NCBI GenBank assembly: GCA_963576565.1
Contig: OY755039.1
Coordinates: forward strand, 70,593,886-70,657,885
Origin: Aspidapion aeneum
Lineage: Eukaryota > Arthropoda > Insecta > Coleoptera > Brentidae
Length of the DNA: 64,000 bases
Direction: 5' to 3'
Shown here in pieces: positions 34,992-48,128 of this stretch. Every line of letters begins with the position of its first letter. Position 1 is the first letter of the stretch. Below the pieces are notes generated by a model. It saw only the letters and a program-made list of their open reading frames with translations. It made no database searches and was not told where the DNA came from. Position numbers and translations under genes: made by a program.

Positions 34992-35835
34992 GAATTACGG
35001 TCTTTACCGCGCGGAGAATACCGCGCTGTCCAAAACAGCGCAGCTCAAAACCGCGCCGGCCACAACCGCGCCATGACCAAAACCACGCTATGACCAAAAT
35101 GACGTGGGTCAAAACCGCTCCGGCCAACACAGCGCGAATACTAAGACCGCGCTGTACAATTACCGCGATAGACCAAAACAGCGCCGCACATCACAGCGCG
35201 CGACAGTGACAGCGCCTAATCCTTAACAGGGCATCGCTTGAAAAATTATAACAAATTTTGGAAGCTGTATGACGCTGCCACGCCTTTTTTGCACAAAGTG
35301 CTAAATAACTGACCGAACCGAACCAAACCGACTTGAACCGAACCAAACCAAAGCAAACTGAACCAACAATTTTTTTCAAAAAAAAACTTTTCTTACTTTT
35401 TTTCCGGGATCCTAGAGAGTGTGAATTCGAACCGGCGAAAGAAGTCATTTTTGACATTATATAATATCCCAAAATTTAATTTTTTTATCATGAAAAATAC
35501 AGAAAAAAAAGGGGGTGAACCACCCTCCTGAAACACCCGGTATACTAATGATATGGACAAAAAATTAAAAAAATATTGATTAAATATTAAAAGTCGCTGT
35601 TAAGGATTAGGCGCTGTCATTGTTGCGCGCTGTGATGGGCGGCGCTGTTTTGGTCTATCGCGGTAATTGAACAGCGCGGTTTCAGTATTCGTGCTGTGTT
35701 GGTCGGAGCGGTTTTGACCCACGTCATTTAGGTCATAGCGTGGTTTTGGTCATGGCGCGGTTTTGGTCATGGCGCGATTTTGAGCTGCGCTGTTTTGGAC
35801 GGCGCGGTATTTTCCGCGCGGTATAGACCGCAATT
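34992..35835. mobile_element. Foldback-like element with modular inverted repeats
   Basis: Two arms of about 237 bp (34993-35229 and 35597-35835) are inverted copies at roughly 90% identity by eye. Each arm is built from short GC-rich modules such as 'aaaaccgcgccatgacc' repeated with variation, unlike the AT-rich surroundings. The flanks carry a 10-bp direct repeat, CCTACGTAAC (34982-34991) and CCTAAGTAAC (35836-35845), with one mismatch. Long inverted repeats made of small tandem modules with 9-10-bp duplications are typical of Foldback and some Mutator-like elements. The interior (about 365 bp) holds a low-complexity 'accgaaccaa' stretch and no credible gene. Confidence 0.8.
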
Positions 35836-35845
35836 CCTAAGTAAC

Positions 35846-37270
35846 ACCCTTCCAGAAATACGTACCCTTAAACCTCCCCCAACATTCACATTTCAATCAA
35901 AATAAATACAAAACATTTTTAAATTTAATCGATTTTCTCAGAATCAAAGACTTTAAGGAAGAAAAGTATAAAATACTTTTTGGTAGACAATGAAATTTTT
36001 ATTTAGAAGGTGTATTTCTTAGTGCACTGTTTATTTTGGGTAACCCTCTAATAACGGTCGTATATTAAAATCATATTTTAAAAAAATATATGTATTATAT
36101 GTTTTTTGGGGTTCTCTCAAAAACTAAGCATTTCAGGAAAATCTATGCATAAGACTTTATTTTGGAGAATAAAATTTTTTGTCGAATGATGTATAACCTA
36201 ATAAAGTAACGTCAGAAATCTAATTTTTAATGACGCCAAGTTATATTTGTTGTTTTAAAATATTACGAAGACCCATTTCCTTTTACGGACGCCTCAGAAA
36301 AGTTAGTGCAATTTTGAAAATGTATGCTTCATAACGCGGCGTAACCCATTTTCCCAAAAAAAGCTTAAATTTTGAGAAACATTGAGCTAAACTAAAATCG
36401 ACGATTTCTTTAAAATATCCCCTGCTACGGACGGATACCTTTAAGGGTAAACTTGAATTCACCAAGTTAAACACCGATAAAAATGAAATTTTATTCTCTA
36501 AAAGACCTAATTTATAGATTTATCATGAAAAGCTTAGTTTTTTATAAATATTGCAAAAAATTATTTTGCATAGTGACCAGGAGGTATATTCTGTGTCAAA
36601 ATTAAATATAGTTTCAGATTGGGGGGAGGGGGGAATCCCCCTTTTTCCTCTTTTGTAGATCCGCGCCTGTTAAAATTGACATTTGACGATTTCTGTAAAT
36701 GCATCGTTGGAAAGAAAATTTTGGTTTCCTAATAATAAAATATTATTACAATAAAGCGCTTAGTTTTTACGAAAACTGCAAAAAATAGATAATAATAACG
36801 CATTTTTTTATGATTTTTAAAAATTATCAAAGTATAGAGACGTCACTGAAATGTGAGCCGTAATCTTGAATAAATAATGTTATGCATCACCCGAAAGTAA
36901 ATTTTATCGTCTAAATAAAGCGTAATAATTTTTTTTTCTAGGAAGCTTTGTTTTGACGAAAATTATAGAAAAACGTCTAAATTCAATAGATTTTCGACGA
37001 CTTCTATAAATCATCCACACTTATGGATGGCACTGGCCGTAAGTGGTATACTTATCCCAACAAGTTATACATCGTTAAAAAGAAAATTTTAAAGATTTGA
37101 ACATGTTTTCTTAAAATGCTTAGTAACATGTAATAATTATTGTGATTTTTTTAAACGTTCCTCCCACTTTACGGACGCCACTGAAGTGTTACTCACAACC
37201 TGGACTGCACCAAATGATACATATTATAAGTGGAAGTTTTATTGTTTACAAAAACGTATACTATACTTTT
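35846..37270. repeat. Degenerate repeated sequence, no gene
   Basis: Words such as 'ttacggacgcc' (near 36280 and 37160), 'aagaaaattttaaag'-type stretches and 'gcttagtttttacgaaaa' recur at irregular spacing. This looks like an old decayed tandem repeat. No coding region is visible. Confidence 0.4.
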
Positions 37271-37437
37271 TTAGCTCACACATATACTATACTATAGTAG
37301 TGTGAGCTATGGTGATCCTAATTTTTTCGAGAAAAAAAAAATTGCTCCGATTTCAAAAATTTTTATATATCTTTGCGTTTCAGATGATTTTGAAACTTTT
37401 TTGTTGCGCCGTCTGTCTGTCTGTCTGTCTGTCTGTA

Positions 37438-37476
<39 letters not shown>

Positions 37477-38050
37477 GTGTCTGTATGTCTGTCTGTAACG
37501 ACCAACGCGCATAACTCAAAAACGGCTTGCCCGATTTTAATAAAATTTGGTACCCAGGCTGGGTTTTGGGTCGAGATGGTCCCATTTAAAAATGAACAAA
37601 ATCCACCAAGCACAAGCCAAATAAACGGGTGGGGGTAGATTTCAAAAATTAGAGTTTATGAAGAAATATGGCTTGTGTGATATCAAACGAAAGGTAATTG
37701 AGTCTGGAGTTAAACAAAATACATTTTAGTTTATTTAAAAAAAAGGGGGGGGGGGTAAATTTCAAAAATTAGTGTTTAAGTGGAAATATGGCGTGTGTGA
37801 TATCAAACGAAAGGTAATTGAGTCTGGCATTAAACAAAATACATTTTAGTTTAAAAAAAAGGGTGGGGGTAGATTTGAAAAATTAGAGTTTAAGTCAAAA
37901 CATGGCTTGTGTGGTATCAAACGAAAGGTAATTGAGTCTAGAGTTCAATAAAACATACTTCAGTTTTTAGTTATATTAGCTTTCACGTAGATACACTATA
38001 ACTATAGTACCCAGTGTGAGCTTAGGTGCCCATAGATTGGCAGAGTATTT
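37271..38050 (+). repeat. Helentron/DINE-like repeat copy 4
   Basis: This is the most complete copy: left palindrome, 'ttttttcgagaaaa', the longest (CTGT)n tract of the window (about 37413-37497), the 'gaccaacgcgcataactc' segment, three units of about 110 bp, right palindrome and 'ggcagagtattt'. Cysteine/serine/valine-repeat open frames here come from the microsatellite. Confidence 0.9.
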
Positions 38051-38921
38051 CACAAAGGGCTTCATTTCATAGAAAATCGGTTATACTTAAAACATTTGGT
38101 GTATTTATTTTAAATGAAATGAGCAAGAAATCAGAATTTTGGGGATACTTAAAGGTACATAGCTCTCCAACGGTCGCACCTAGGCAGTTCGAATATATCT
38201 CGTTTAATAGGTCTTGTAATGAGTATTCAGTCCTCCCTTTGTATATTTTCTCTGTAAAGAAGTACTTTCTGAGTAAAAGGTTATTATAGGAAAAATGATT
38301 AAAAATCCAAGATGGCGACGCCCTTTTGACAATGTTCTTGGAGGAAAAGAGGTGGGGCTTTTATTATGTTTAATAGTACCCTAAGGGCTATTGATTTTGC
38401 CTAGTCTTGGGTTTATGTTTACAGAAATTATTTAATTTTTAATTTTTTTATCCCTACTCAAAATACTCAAGGGACCAGAGTCGTGTCAACCCGAACCTTA
38501 AAGTAGAGATCTTGGGCCACCCGAATCAGAAATTTCTATAATATATAAAATGGCATTTGATATTTTTAAAATCCCCATAGATATTTTTAATTTCAATACA
38601 GCATCTGATTGGGCTTCAAATAGCTTAAATTTTTTCTTATTTAGCCAAATCTGCATCTCTCACCGTTTTCGAAATCCCCAGGTAGTTACTGTTATCTGGG
38701 ACACCTGGTATATAAAGTACGAACTGGTGAATGCATTTTTTTTTGTTTTATAGTCCAAAGTAGGTATAATACTTTTACTTTCCTTTTTGTAAACGGTTTA
38801 TCTGTAATTCGTTTCGGTAAGCTAGGATCTTCCCTTTCTTGATGAACATACTGAGGTTGCTTGTTTTTACACGCATACTCCGGGGCGATAGCGTCTTTCG
38901 TAGGCTTAATACTTAAGTAAT
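38051..38921. other. Spacer with two diverged repeat copies
   Basis: About 38330-38520 pairs with 34730-34925, and about 38555-38716 pairs with 33722-33885, both in inverted orientation. No gene is visible. Confidence 0.5.
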
Positions 38922-39487
38922 CTCAAATTTTTGAAATCTACCCCCACCCTTAAAAAAACAAAAACTAAAATGTATTTTGTTAAACTCCGGACTCAATTAC
39001 CTTTCGTTTGATATCACACACGCCATATTTTCACTTAAACTCTAATTTTTGAATTATACCCCCACCCTTTTTTTAAAATAAATTAAAATGTATTTTGTTT
39101 AACTCCAGACTCAATTACCTTTCGTTTGATATCACACGCGCCATATTTTCACACAAGCTCTAATTTTTGAAATCTACCCCCACCCTTTTATTTGGTTTGT
39201 GTTCGGTGGATTTTGTTCATTTTTAAATGGGACCATCTCGACCCAAGACCCAGCCTAGGTACCAAATTTCATTAAAATCGGCCAAGCGGTTTTTGAGTTA
39301 TGCGCGTTGGTCGTTACAGACAGACATACAGACAGACAGACAGACAGACGGCGCAACAAAAAAGTTTCAAAATCATCTGAAACGCAGATATATAAAAATT
39401 TTTGAAATCGGAGCAACTTTTTTTTTCTCGAAAAAATTAGGATCATCATAGCTCACACTACTATAGTATAGTATATGTGTGAGCTAA
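38922..39487 (-). repeat. Helentron/DINE-like repeat copy 5, truncated
   Basis: This minus-strand copy lacks the 'ggcagagtattt' end. It holds three units of about 110 bp, a short (CAGA)n tract (about 39319-39350) and the terminal palindrome. It lies head to head with copy 6. Confidence 0.88.
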
Positions 39488-39495
39488 TATTTTGA

Positions 39496-40048
39496 ATGAA
39501 CCAACGCGCATAGCTCAAAAACCGCTTGCCCGATTTCAATGAAATTTGGTACCTAGGCTGGGTCTTGGGGCGAGATGGTCCCATTGAAAAATGAACAAAA
39601 TCCACCGAACACAAGCCAAATAAAAGGGTGGGGGTAGATTAAAAAAATTAGAGTTTACGTGAAAATATGGCGTGTGTGATATCAAACGAAAGGTAATTAA
39701 GTTTGGAGTTACTCAAAATACATTTTAGTTTTTTTTTTTAAAGGGTGGGAGTAAATTTCAAAAATTAGAGTTTACGTGAAAATATGGCATGTGTGATATC
39801 AAACGAAAGGTAATTGAGTCCGGAGTGAAACAAAATACATTTTAGTTTTTGTTTTTTTTTAGGGGTGGGGGTAGATTTCAAACATTTGAGTTTAATTTAA
39901 AACATGGCTTGTGTTGTATCAAACGAAAGGTAATTTACTCTGGAGTTGAATAAAATATATTTCAGTTTTTAATTATATTAGCTCACACGTACACTATAAC
40001 TTTAGTATCTAATGTGAGCTTAGGGGCCCATATATTGGCAGAGTATTT
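39496..40048 (+). repeat. Helentron/DINE-like repeat copy 6, truncated
   Basis: This starts at 'gaaccaacgcgcatagctc', so the left palindrome and microsatellite are missing. Three units of about 110 bp and the right end are present. With copy 5 it forms an inverted pair. Confidence 0.85.
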
Positions 40049-40264
40049 CAATTCTGAACGGTTTAAGGTACAGTAATGAAACTTGTCACGTACATCGGCC
40101 TTCACGTACTTATTCTTTAGCTGTCAACAAAAATTATATATTTTGCCTCTAGGGGACACAATGTTGTTTTTAGGTTATGTTTTATATCTTCTAGACTATT
40201 GCATCTGCACAACTGTGTCTTATGAAATTGGTAGCCCATACAATTACCCTACGGTCTGCTATAT

Positions 40265-40902
40265 AAAATACTCTGCCAATATATGGGCCCCTAAGCTCAC
40301 ACTAGGTACTATAGTTATAGTGTACGTGTGAGCTAATATAACTAAAAACTGAAATATATTTTATTCAACTCCAGACTAAATTACCTTTTATTTGATACCA
40401 CACAAGCCATGTTTTGACTTAAACTCAAATTTTTAAAATCTACCCCCACCCTTAAAAAAAACAAAAACTAAAATGTATTTTGTTAAACTCCGGACTCAAT
40501 TACCTTTCGTTTGATATCACACACGCCATATTTTCACTTAAACTCTAATTTTTGAAATCTACCCCCACCCTTTTATTTGGTTTCTGTTCGGTGGATTTTG
40601 TTCATTTTTAAATGGGACCATCTCGACCCAAGACCCAGCCTAGGTACCAAATTTCATTAAAATCGGTCAAGCGGTTTTTGAGTTATGCGCGTTGGTCGTT
40701 ACAGACAGACATACAGACAGACAGATAGACAGACAGACAGACAGACACACAGACAGACAGACGGCGCAACAAAAAAGCTTCAAAATCATCTGAAACGCAA
40801 AGATATATAAAAATTTTTGAAATCGGAGCAACTTTTTTTTTCTCGAAAAAATTAGGATCACCATAGCTCACACTACTATAGTATAGTATATGTGTGAGCT
40901 AA
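40265..40902 (-). repeat. Helentron/DINE-like repeat copy 7
   Basis: This is a minus-strand copy with both ends: 'aaatactctgccaatatat' and palindrome on the left, about two units, a (CAGA)n tract (about 40702-40761) and the other palindrome on the right. Confidence 0.88.
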
Positions 40903-42587
40903 AAAATCGAAGCTGTTAACGAGACCCGCTAGGTAGAGGTAAAAATGTTTGTAATTTACCATAAAGAAAAAACCTTAGTTGACTTATACTCGGCCCTATG
41001 TCAGCAAATTTGCACCAAACGGTTGCAGTTGACCACTTCGTAATTTTATATACTTTATACTTTGCCCCCGGCTACTAGGGGCTGTAAGGGCCAACATATT
41101 ATTTTGACCCTACTGCAAAATCAGAAAATCACTCATTCAAGATATTTTATTGAACACATATCATAAAATACAAAAGATTTCAACTTTAGGGGCGGCCTCT
41201 ACATTAACCCCCTGACACCCTCTAGACGTCATAAAGATAATTTTTTGTCACAGATAATAGATCAATACCCGAAATAAATTGCCAGAAAAATTAGCTTTTT
41301 TAAATTTGCAACGATTTCATTCGACAAAATTGCTTGCGCTTTAAAATTTATAAACCTAAAGATTAAAATTTTTGTATGTTGTGATATGTGACCGATACAA
41401 TAAGATGAAAAAAAATAAAAGGAAAATAAATCAATATTTTTTAGTCTATCATCTATAAATGAAGGATGTGAGAAGGAACGTAAGTTCCTTTGTGTCAATT
41501 AAGTGCTGAGTTAAAAAAAAAGTTAATGTAGCTTAAGATAACTCATTAAATAATGACATTAATGTACAGAGTGGTCCAAATTGGACACTTTTGATAGGAA
41601 ACCCCCATTTCTAGATAAGCTAGAAACTAACCAACATGTAACGAGCTAGATTTTCGTAAAAAATATAATGACAAAAACCGCACATCGATATCTTGAACCA
41701 CTTAGAAGGGGCTGGTTTTCAATTTGATGCATTTTCGACCCACCCCCCACATAGCACAAAAATCACATTAACGTTAAATTAACGTGAACAAAAATAACAA
41801 AGTTTTTTTAACTTGAAAACAACCTCATACCATGTAATATTTATTTTGTTAAATCTTCATGCTTAAAGATAACTTAAAAACAAGGAAAAATCAAGCTATA
41901 AAAATGTACTTTTTGCTGAAGTTTCTGGTGCTGTGTATATAACGTGTTTTTTACCCTCGTTATTTTCATGTACCAAATTCTCACTTGAAAAGTCCTCCAC
42001 AATTTTTTTAAACGGCACTAGATTAAGACTTCTCAAACGTACTGACTTTCTGCGTCTTTTTTGGTCACGTCTTTTTAATAACATTTTTGTAACTTAAAAG
42101 AGACGCGAAAGGAAGTTATAAAAGTTCACTAGTTTAAGACTACAACACTTCAAGACAACTTTAAAGATGGCGCTCAAGGCAAGACAAAATATCTATGTAT
42201 CTATCTATATACATTGTTTTTTTTTTAAAGCTAAACAAGATTTATGAACAGTAAACACTTTCACAGAATATTAATGTGTCTTTATCAGGGATCAGTCCCT
42301 TAACAGGTTTTTGGAGTTTAGAGGCCAAAGCACTGCCTGATAGATTTCGTCAAAGTGAAAAATCCCAACTATAGGTGGCGATGCTGCTAGTAAAATCTCA
42401 AAAATATTCGGTAGAAAAGCCATGCAAGTCGCGTTTTAAAATTCGTGTAGAAAATTATGAATATTTTTTATTTCTGTAAAAACATTTATTCAAATTTTTG
42501 ACATATGGTTCATTTTTTAAAATGAAACACCCTGTATTTATTTTTGGTCAATAGAGCGCCTTTCTCTGATTTCAACAATATGATATG
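40903..42587. other. Unassigned spacer left of BEL element 4
   Basis: Only one repeat was recognised: about 41487-41563 ('gtgctgagttaaaaaaaaa', 'cttaagataactc') has an inverted partner at about 52306-52384 on the other side of BEL element 4. A small (TATC)-type stretch lies near 42190. No gene is visible. Confidence 0.45.
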
Positions 42588-43043
42588 TGTTAAACTATTA
42601 GACTGTAGGGCTGGCCGGTCCTGCCCTTCGGGGGTGGTTAAAAAATAATCGGTCGGCAAAGAAAATAAGAATAAACCCAACGAGTAATGGCAATCGACTT
42701 ACCCCTGTATGGCTGGTGTTCTTCCAGTGTGGCCACACTCTGTTCTTCTATTTTCCAAAATCACAAAGGTATTCCAAAAAATCAATGTCCAAATCGGCAC
42801 GTAAAAATAGCAAACAAATAAATATAAAATTGATGAGTTGTTTTATGCGACGAAATCTAAAAGCCAACGGCCAAAACAATATCGCGCGAAACAACAAAAA
42901 ATTATAAAAAGATAAGACGCGGTTTCTTTTTCCCAAAAAACAGCATACCAGCGCCCGAAAGAAATCAAATTAAATATTCTAAATACAGGGTATTTTTAAA
43001 TGTTAAACCTATCTATATTTACAAGGCTCGTCAAGATTAAACA
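42588..43043 (-). repeat. 3' LTR of BEL element 4
   Basis: This is a 456-bp LTR reading TGTTTAATCTTGACG...TAGTTTAACA on the element strand. GGCGCGCGGGA directly inside it is the likely polypurine tract. Confidence 0.94.
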
Positions 43044-43079
43044 TCCCGCGCGCCATAAAATACCTAGGGGAGGTATTTT

Positions 43080-46000
43080 ATCAACATTCGAAATTAGGAA
43101 GGCGACAGAGCTTGTTCAGAGGTCTCTGGACTTCTCCATCATTAGTTTTCACCGTCGCAACGCGAATAATACCGTCCGAACCGGGATAAACTTTTATAAT
43201 TCTACCTAACTTTCATTTTAGTGGAGGGGTTTGATTATCAACAATCACAACCATAGTTCCGACCGTGACAGAACTATTTTCATTCTCCACTTATTTCTCT
43301 GCATCAAAGTGTGCAGGTACTCCCGATGCCACCTATTCCAGAAATCTTGATGCAGGCGAATCAAGAGCTGATATCGTGTTAAACGATTTAACTTTAAATG
43401 AGTTAAATCAGGTAAGGCCGTTAACGGCTCTAACGTGAGAAAGTGACCTGGCGACAAAGCATTCAGGTCGTTTGGGTCAGAGCTAATTGGGCACAGCGGC
43501 CTGGAGTTTAAAACAGCTTCAATTTGTATAAAAACTGTGGAAAGCTCTTCATATTAATCTAGGGCCCCCAAAGTTTGGAGCCGAAGGCGGATTAAATATC
43601 CATTCAATACGCTCTTGCTGGACAAGAGACTTCATTATTTCCACAAAATATCGACTAGCACCTTTAAAGTTATTACCACAATCGCTAAAAACACTAACAC
43701 AGCGACCTCTACGCGCAAGAAACCTTCCGAAACCAGCCAGACAAGCTTCAGTTGACAGGTCTGAAACAAGTTCTAAGTGAACCGCTTTTGTAGCAAAGCA
43801 TACATAAAGACATAAATAAGCCGTATAAGTTTTTGCTCCACGATGTTCACCCAAAGTTATCGTAAAAGAACCACCAAGATCAACACCCACACAAACGAAA
43901 GGTTTAAGTTGACTAACTCGAAGAGCAGGCAAATTATCCATTAAAGGTTGATACGGTTTAGGATTTTGACGAAAACAAACTAGACATTTGGATAAAACCG
44001 AGCGAATAGCCCTCTTGGGACTAAGTATCCAAAAGTTTTGCCGAATCAGATAAAGCAAAGTTTGTAGCCCTGGATGCCCATTTTGTTTGTGAGTAGATTC
44101 TATGATCAACTCTGTTAGGCGACTACATCTAGGAAGGAGAAAAGGGTGCTTTTCATTATAAGAAAGCTTAGAATTTACAAGTCTTCCTCCTACCCTAATA
44201 ATACCTTCCCTATCTAAAAAGGGAGATAATTTTCTTAACGACTTAGGCAACAACTTGTTTGAAGTCAAACAGTTAAGTTCGTTGTAAAAACATCTTTATT
44301 GGCAGTGCTTTACAAGCAATAAAAGAGCTTCATACAACTCGAACTCTACGAACGATCGGCCAAATTTACGTTTTCCAATGTCTTTTTCGCTTGCATTTTA
44401 ATAAAAACGCAAACAAAATGCTACAATATTTTTAATGGTGGTTAACGACGAAAACCTATCCATCAAACTATCCAGGACATTACTATCGACAACAATGTTT
44501 AGCGAAACAACCTTTTCCTTTTCCAGCACCTCGTTGGGTGGAGGATTGTCCAAAACGTTGGACATAGGCCAATTTTTAGAATCCATACAAAGCCACGAAG
44601 GACCATTCCACCAGAGCAAGTGATCAAGTAGCTCTGAGGGCATTATACCCCTTGATGCTACATCTGCTGGGTTGTCTCCAGAACGAACATGATACCATTT
44701 GTCAGCCGGTAGTTTACTTTGAATGGCGCTAACACGATTGCTCACAAAAGTTTTCAGGGAGTGCGGCGACGAGTTAATCCAATAAAGTGCGACGGACGAA
44801 TCACTCCAAGCATAAATGTTACGAAAAGCAACCTTAGGCGTAAACGCTTCGACAACAAAATCAACCAAATTAGCCAGCAAAACACAACCACATAACTCTA
44901 GTCTAGGAAGTGAAATTTTCTTTAATGGAGCTACTTTTGTTCTTGCACAAATTAGCGAGCTTTTGTAGGTTTCATTTTTCAATAAATATCTAAAATAAGC
45001 CATGGCTGCATAGCCCTTCTCCGAGCTATCACAAAACCCAACTAAATCGCACTGTTTACTTGACATAAAATCGACAAACCTAGGAATTTTTAGCCTTGAA
45101 AGGCACGATAGTTCATTTTTGAACTGCGCCCATACATTTATAACATCTTGTGGGGGTTCCTCGTTCCAATCTAACTTGAGAAACCACAGATGTTGAATCA
45201 TGTACTTCAATAAAAACGAAATGGGTGCTAAAAATTCTAAGGGATCAAAAACCCTAGCAAGTTCCGATAAAATTACTCTTTTCGAACAGAGCCTGTCTTC
45301 AGCTTTTACATCATATGTGAAGACATCCTCCATTGGGTTCCATTTAAGGCCCAAAATTTTTATTCCTGAATCGTCAGCAACAAAATTTAAAGCAGTTTGA
45401 TGCCTAAAATCAACAGGAACGGATTCTAATAAACCGCGGGCATTACTTACAAATTTCCTCAACATAAACCCTCCTTTTTTTAGAAGTTCAATTAGCTGAA
45501 GCTGCAGTTTTTGCGCTTCCGCCAACGAAGATGCTCCAGAGCAGACGTCATCTATGTAAATGTCTGTCTTTAACACCTCGGCTGCGTCAGGAAAGTTGAC
45601 CTTTTCATCTTCTGCCAGCTGAGCAATACAACGAAGTGCCAAAAAGGGACTACTTGAGACACCGAAACTAAGAGTCACCAATTTATAGTCTGACACTGGC
45701 TCATCAGGCGAAAAACGCCAAAGAATGCGCTGATAGTCTTGGTGCTGTTTAGCCAACCTAACCTGTAGGTACATCTGCCTGATATCAGCGAAAAAAGCAA
45801 AGTTGTGACGTCTAAAATTTATAAGAATGTTATGAATATCTTGCTGTAGTTTTGGACCTGAGTACAGACAATCATTTAACGATACCCCCTCCACTGAGCA
45901 CGACGCGTCAAACACAGGGCGAAGCTTTGTAGTCGTGCTCTCAGGTTTAATAACTGGATGATGGGGGAGGTAATAGACCCTGGAACTTTCTTTGCCTAAC

Positions 46001-48120
46001 AACGATGCTGGGATTTTTTCCATAAACCCAGCTTCAAAATATTCTTTCATAAACTCCACATAAGAACGATGTAACTCAGGATCTTTCCAGAATTTTCTCT
46101 CTAGCGCATTAAATCTGCGCATCGCAATTTCCCTAGAATTACCAAACGAAGGGTCAAGCCCCTTAAAGGGGAGTGCGACTGTAAAACGACCAGTATTGTC
46201 TCGACTAAAATTCTTTAAAAAATGTTTCTCGCAGGCTACATCATCAGGTGACCTAGCAGTAATAACTGGAATGTCTTCAAGTTCCCAATGCCGCTTCAGG
46301 TCATCTTCCAACGAAAAGGAATTATCGACAGAACCACAAAACGAAGACGACTTGAAGGTTGCTGGCTCAGACCATTTTCCCATCACGACGAAGCCAAAAA
46401 TAGTACTGATCATAGCAGGTGACGTCCTCGTACCCGGTACCATGCCTGGGCGAAGCACAAGTGAAAACACGTCAACTCCTAATAATAAATCAATACCAGA
46501 TGGAATATTATAGCTGGGATCGGCAAGTTTAAGGTCCTTGCTCTGATGCAATACTTCTCTTGACAATAGTTGGCCGGGTAAAGTCGAGCTGATCTTATTG
46601 ATTACTGTAAAATCGACTTCAATGGTAGAATTATCCTGCACAGGCGAACGAATTAAGCAAGAAGTTGTACCTTTTACCTTTATTGGCGTACTACCAAGAC
46701 CATGAATCGATCGATTTTGCGAGATAAGTTCCAAACGTAACTTTTTACAACATTTTTCACTCAAAACACTGATCTGACTACCACAATCTAGCAAGGCTCT
46801 AAAGGAGTGAAAATTACCTTCTCTATCCCTCACCTCTACTAAAGCTGTACCCAAAAGTGTTTGTGTGGAATCCATATTACTAGAAACCAAAACTTGAGGC
46901 CCGTTGACCAAAGCAACTATTGGAGACACGTCGTCATCCTTAGGATCCTCCTCAACTCTATCTTTTGGGCCCGATGGCTTTTTATTATTTACAAAATGTA
47001 AAAACGAATGGTGCCTAGTCGACTGGCACGAGCTGCATTTTAGCTTCGAATCGCAATCAGATGACAAGTGGAAATCACCTAAACATCGAAGACACAGAGA
47101 TTTCTGTTTTGCAAAACGATATCTATCAAATGGCGATTTTTTTACAAAGGTCGAACATTTTTGCAATCTATGAGAGCAAGAACACAAAGGACACAACGAC
47201 GAATCCGTGTTCATAAAACTTTTAAAGCCATTACTATTACCACTAGCATTTTTTGACCTACGAGAATTTTTCCCAAATGCCTGATTTCCACTAAAGCTAC
47301 TTGAAAATCCACACCCAGAAATCGAAAGAGTCTCATAAGCTGTGCATTGATTTTCCAAAAAAATCTTTAAAGTTTCATATTTAGGAATATCCCTTGAAGC
47401 ATTTTCCAACTCAAAACGTTTTATAGTTTCAGGATCCAATTTTTGAATAACCGTTTGAAAAATCAAATAGCTCCAATGCTCTGTAGGTAACCCAATAAAT
47501 TTTAAGGCCTCTAGGTTCTCCGAAATACAATCTAATAAATTTCTAAGAGAGCCAGGGGAGTCCGGCTTTATTTTAGGAAAATCTAAAATCTCGTGGTAAT
47601 AGGTATGAGCTAACAAACCAGGGTTGTCATATCTCTATTTCAAAGCGTTGAAAGCGATGAGATAATTATCACCTATATTCGGAATGGATTTGACAATGGA
47701 TAGGGGATTCTTAGACAAAAATGTTATCAAAATATTATACTTCTGCGTGTTACTCAATGCAAGATTATTATGATAAATATCTGTGAACAAATCTATAAAC
47801 GTATGCCAATCCCTTAAACTGCCATCGAAATTTGGCACATTTATTCGGGGATGAAAATTATTAAAAGCGTTAGGTACCTGACTCTGATTTAAGCTTTGAT
47901 TTAAACTAGGTATAAACGACGGTTTTTCATCTTTTTTAACTAAATCATAATAAGTTGTTTTAACGTCGTTGACATATTCATCAAAACGTAGCGCGACAGC
48001 ACCTTCTGCCGCCAGGTCGGCGCCCTCCATTTGCGCTTGAAGCTCAAGAACCTGCTCATGATATTTATTAAACTCCGCGACATAGTGATCTAAGCCTTCA
48101 TAACGCATTTTAAATTTTTC
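43080..48120 (-). pseudogene. BEL element 4 gag-pol remnant, main part
   Basis: This frame runs from the right with the rest of gag (the first 36 codons lie beyond the insertion), a TAG at about 47635, Cys/His knuckles, a protease with DCG instead of DSG/DTG, RT with YIDD, and RNase H with its acidic residues. Two TAA codons (about 44399 and 44298) separate RNase H from integrase. The integrase core has its first Asp (GVDLGG) and second Asp (FSDCGNNF), but after NFGG the sequence jumps to the 'YEEL' block near 43555, so a few dozen bases including the catalytic Glu are missing. The C-terminal domain (43457-43080) is frameshifted. It cannot encode a working integrase. Confidence 0.9.
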
Positions 48121-48128
48121 CTACTCGC

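Noticed and set aside
37302..37640. Cys/Ser/Val-rich and Asp/Arg/Gln-rich repeat proteins
   Set aside because: They are translations of the (CTGT)n microsatellite in different frames.
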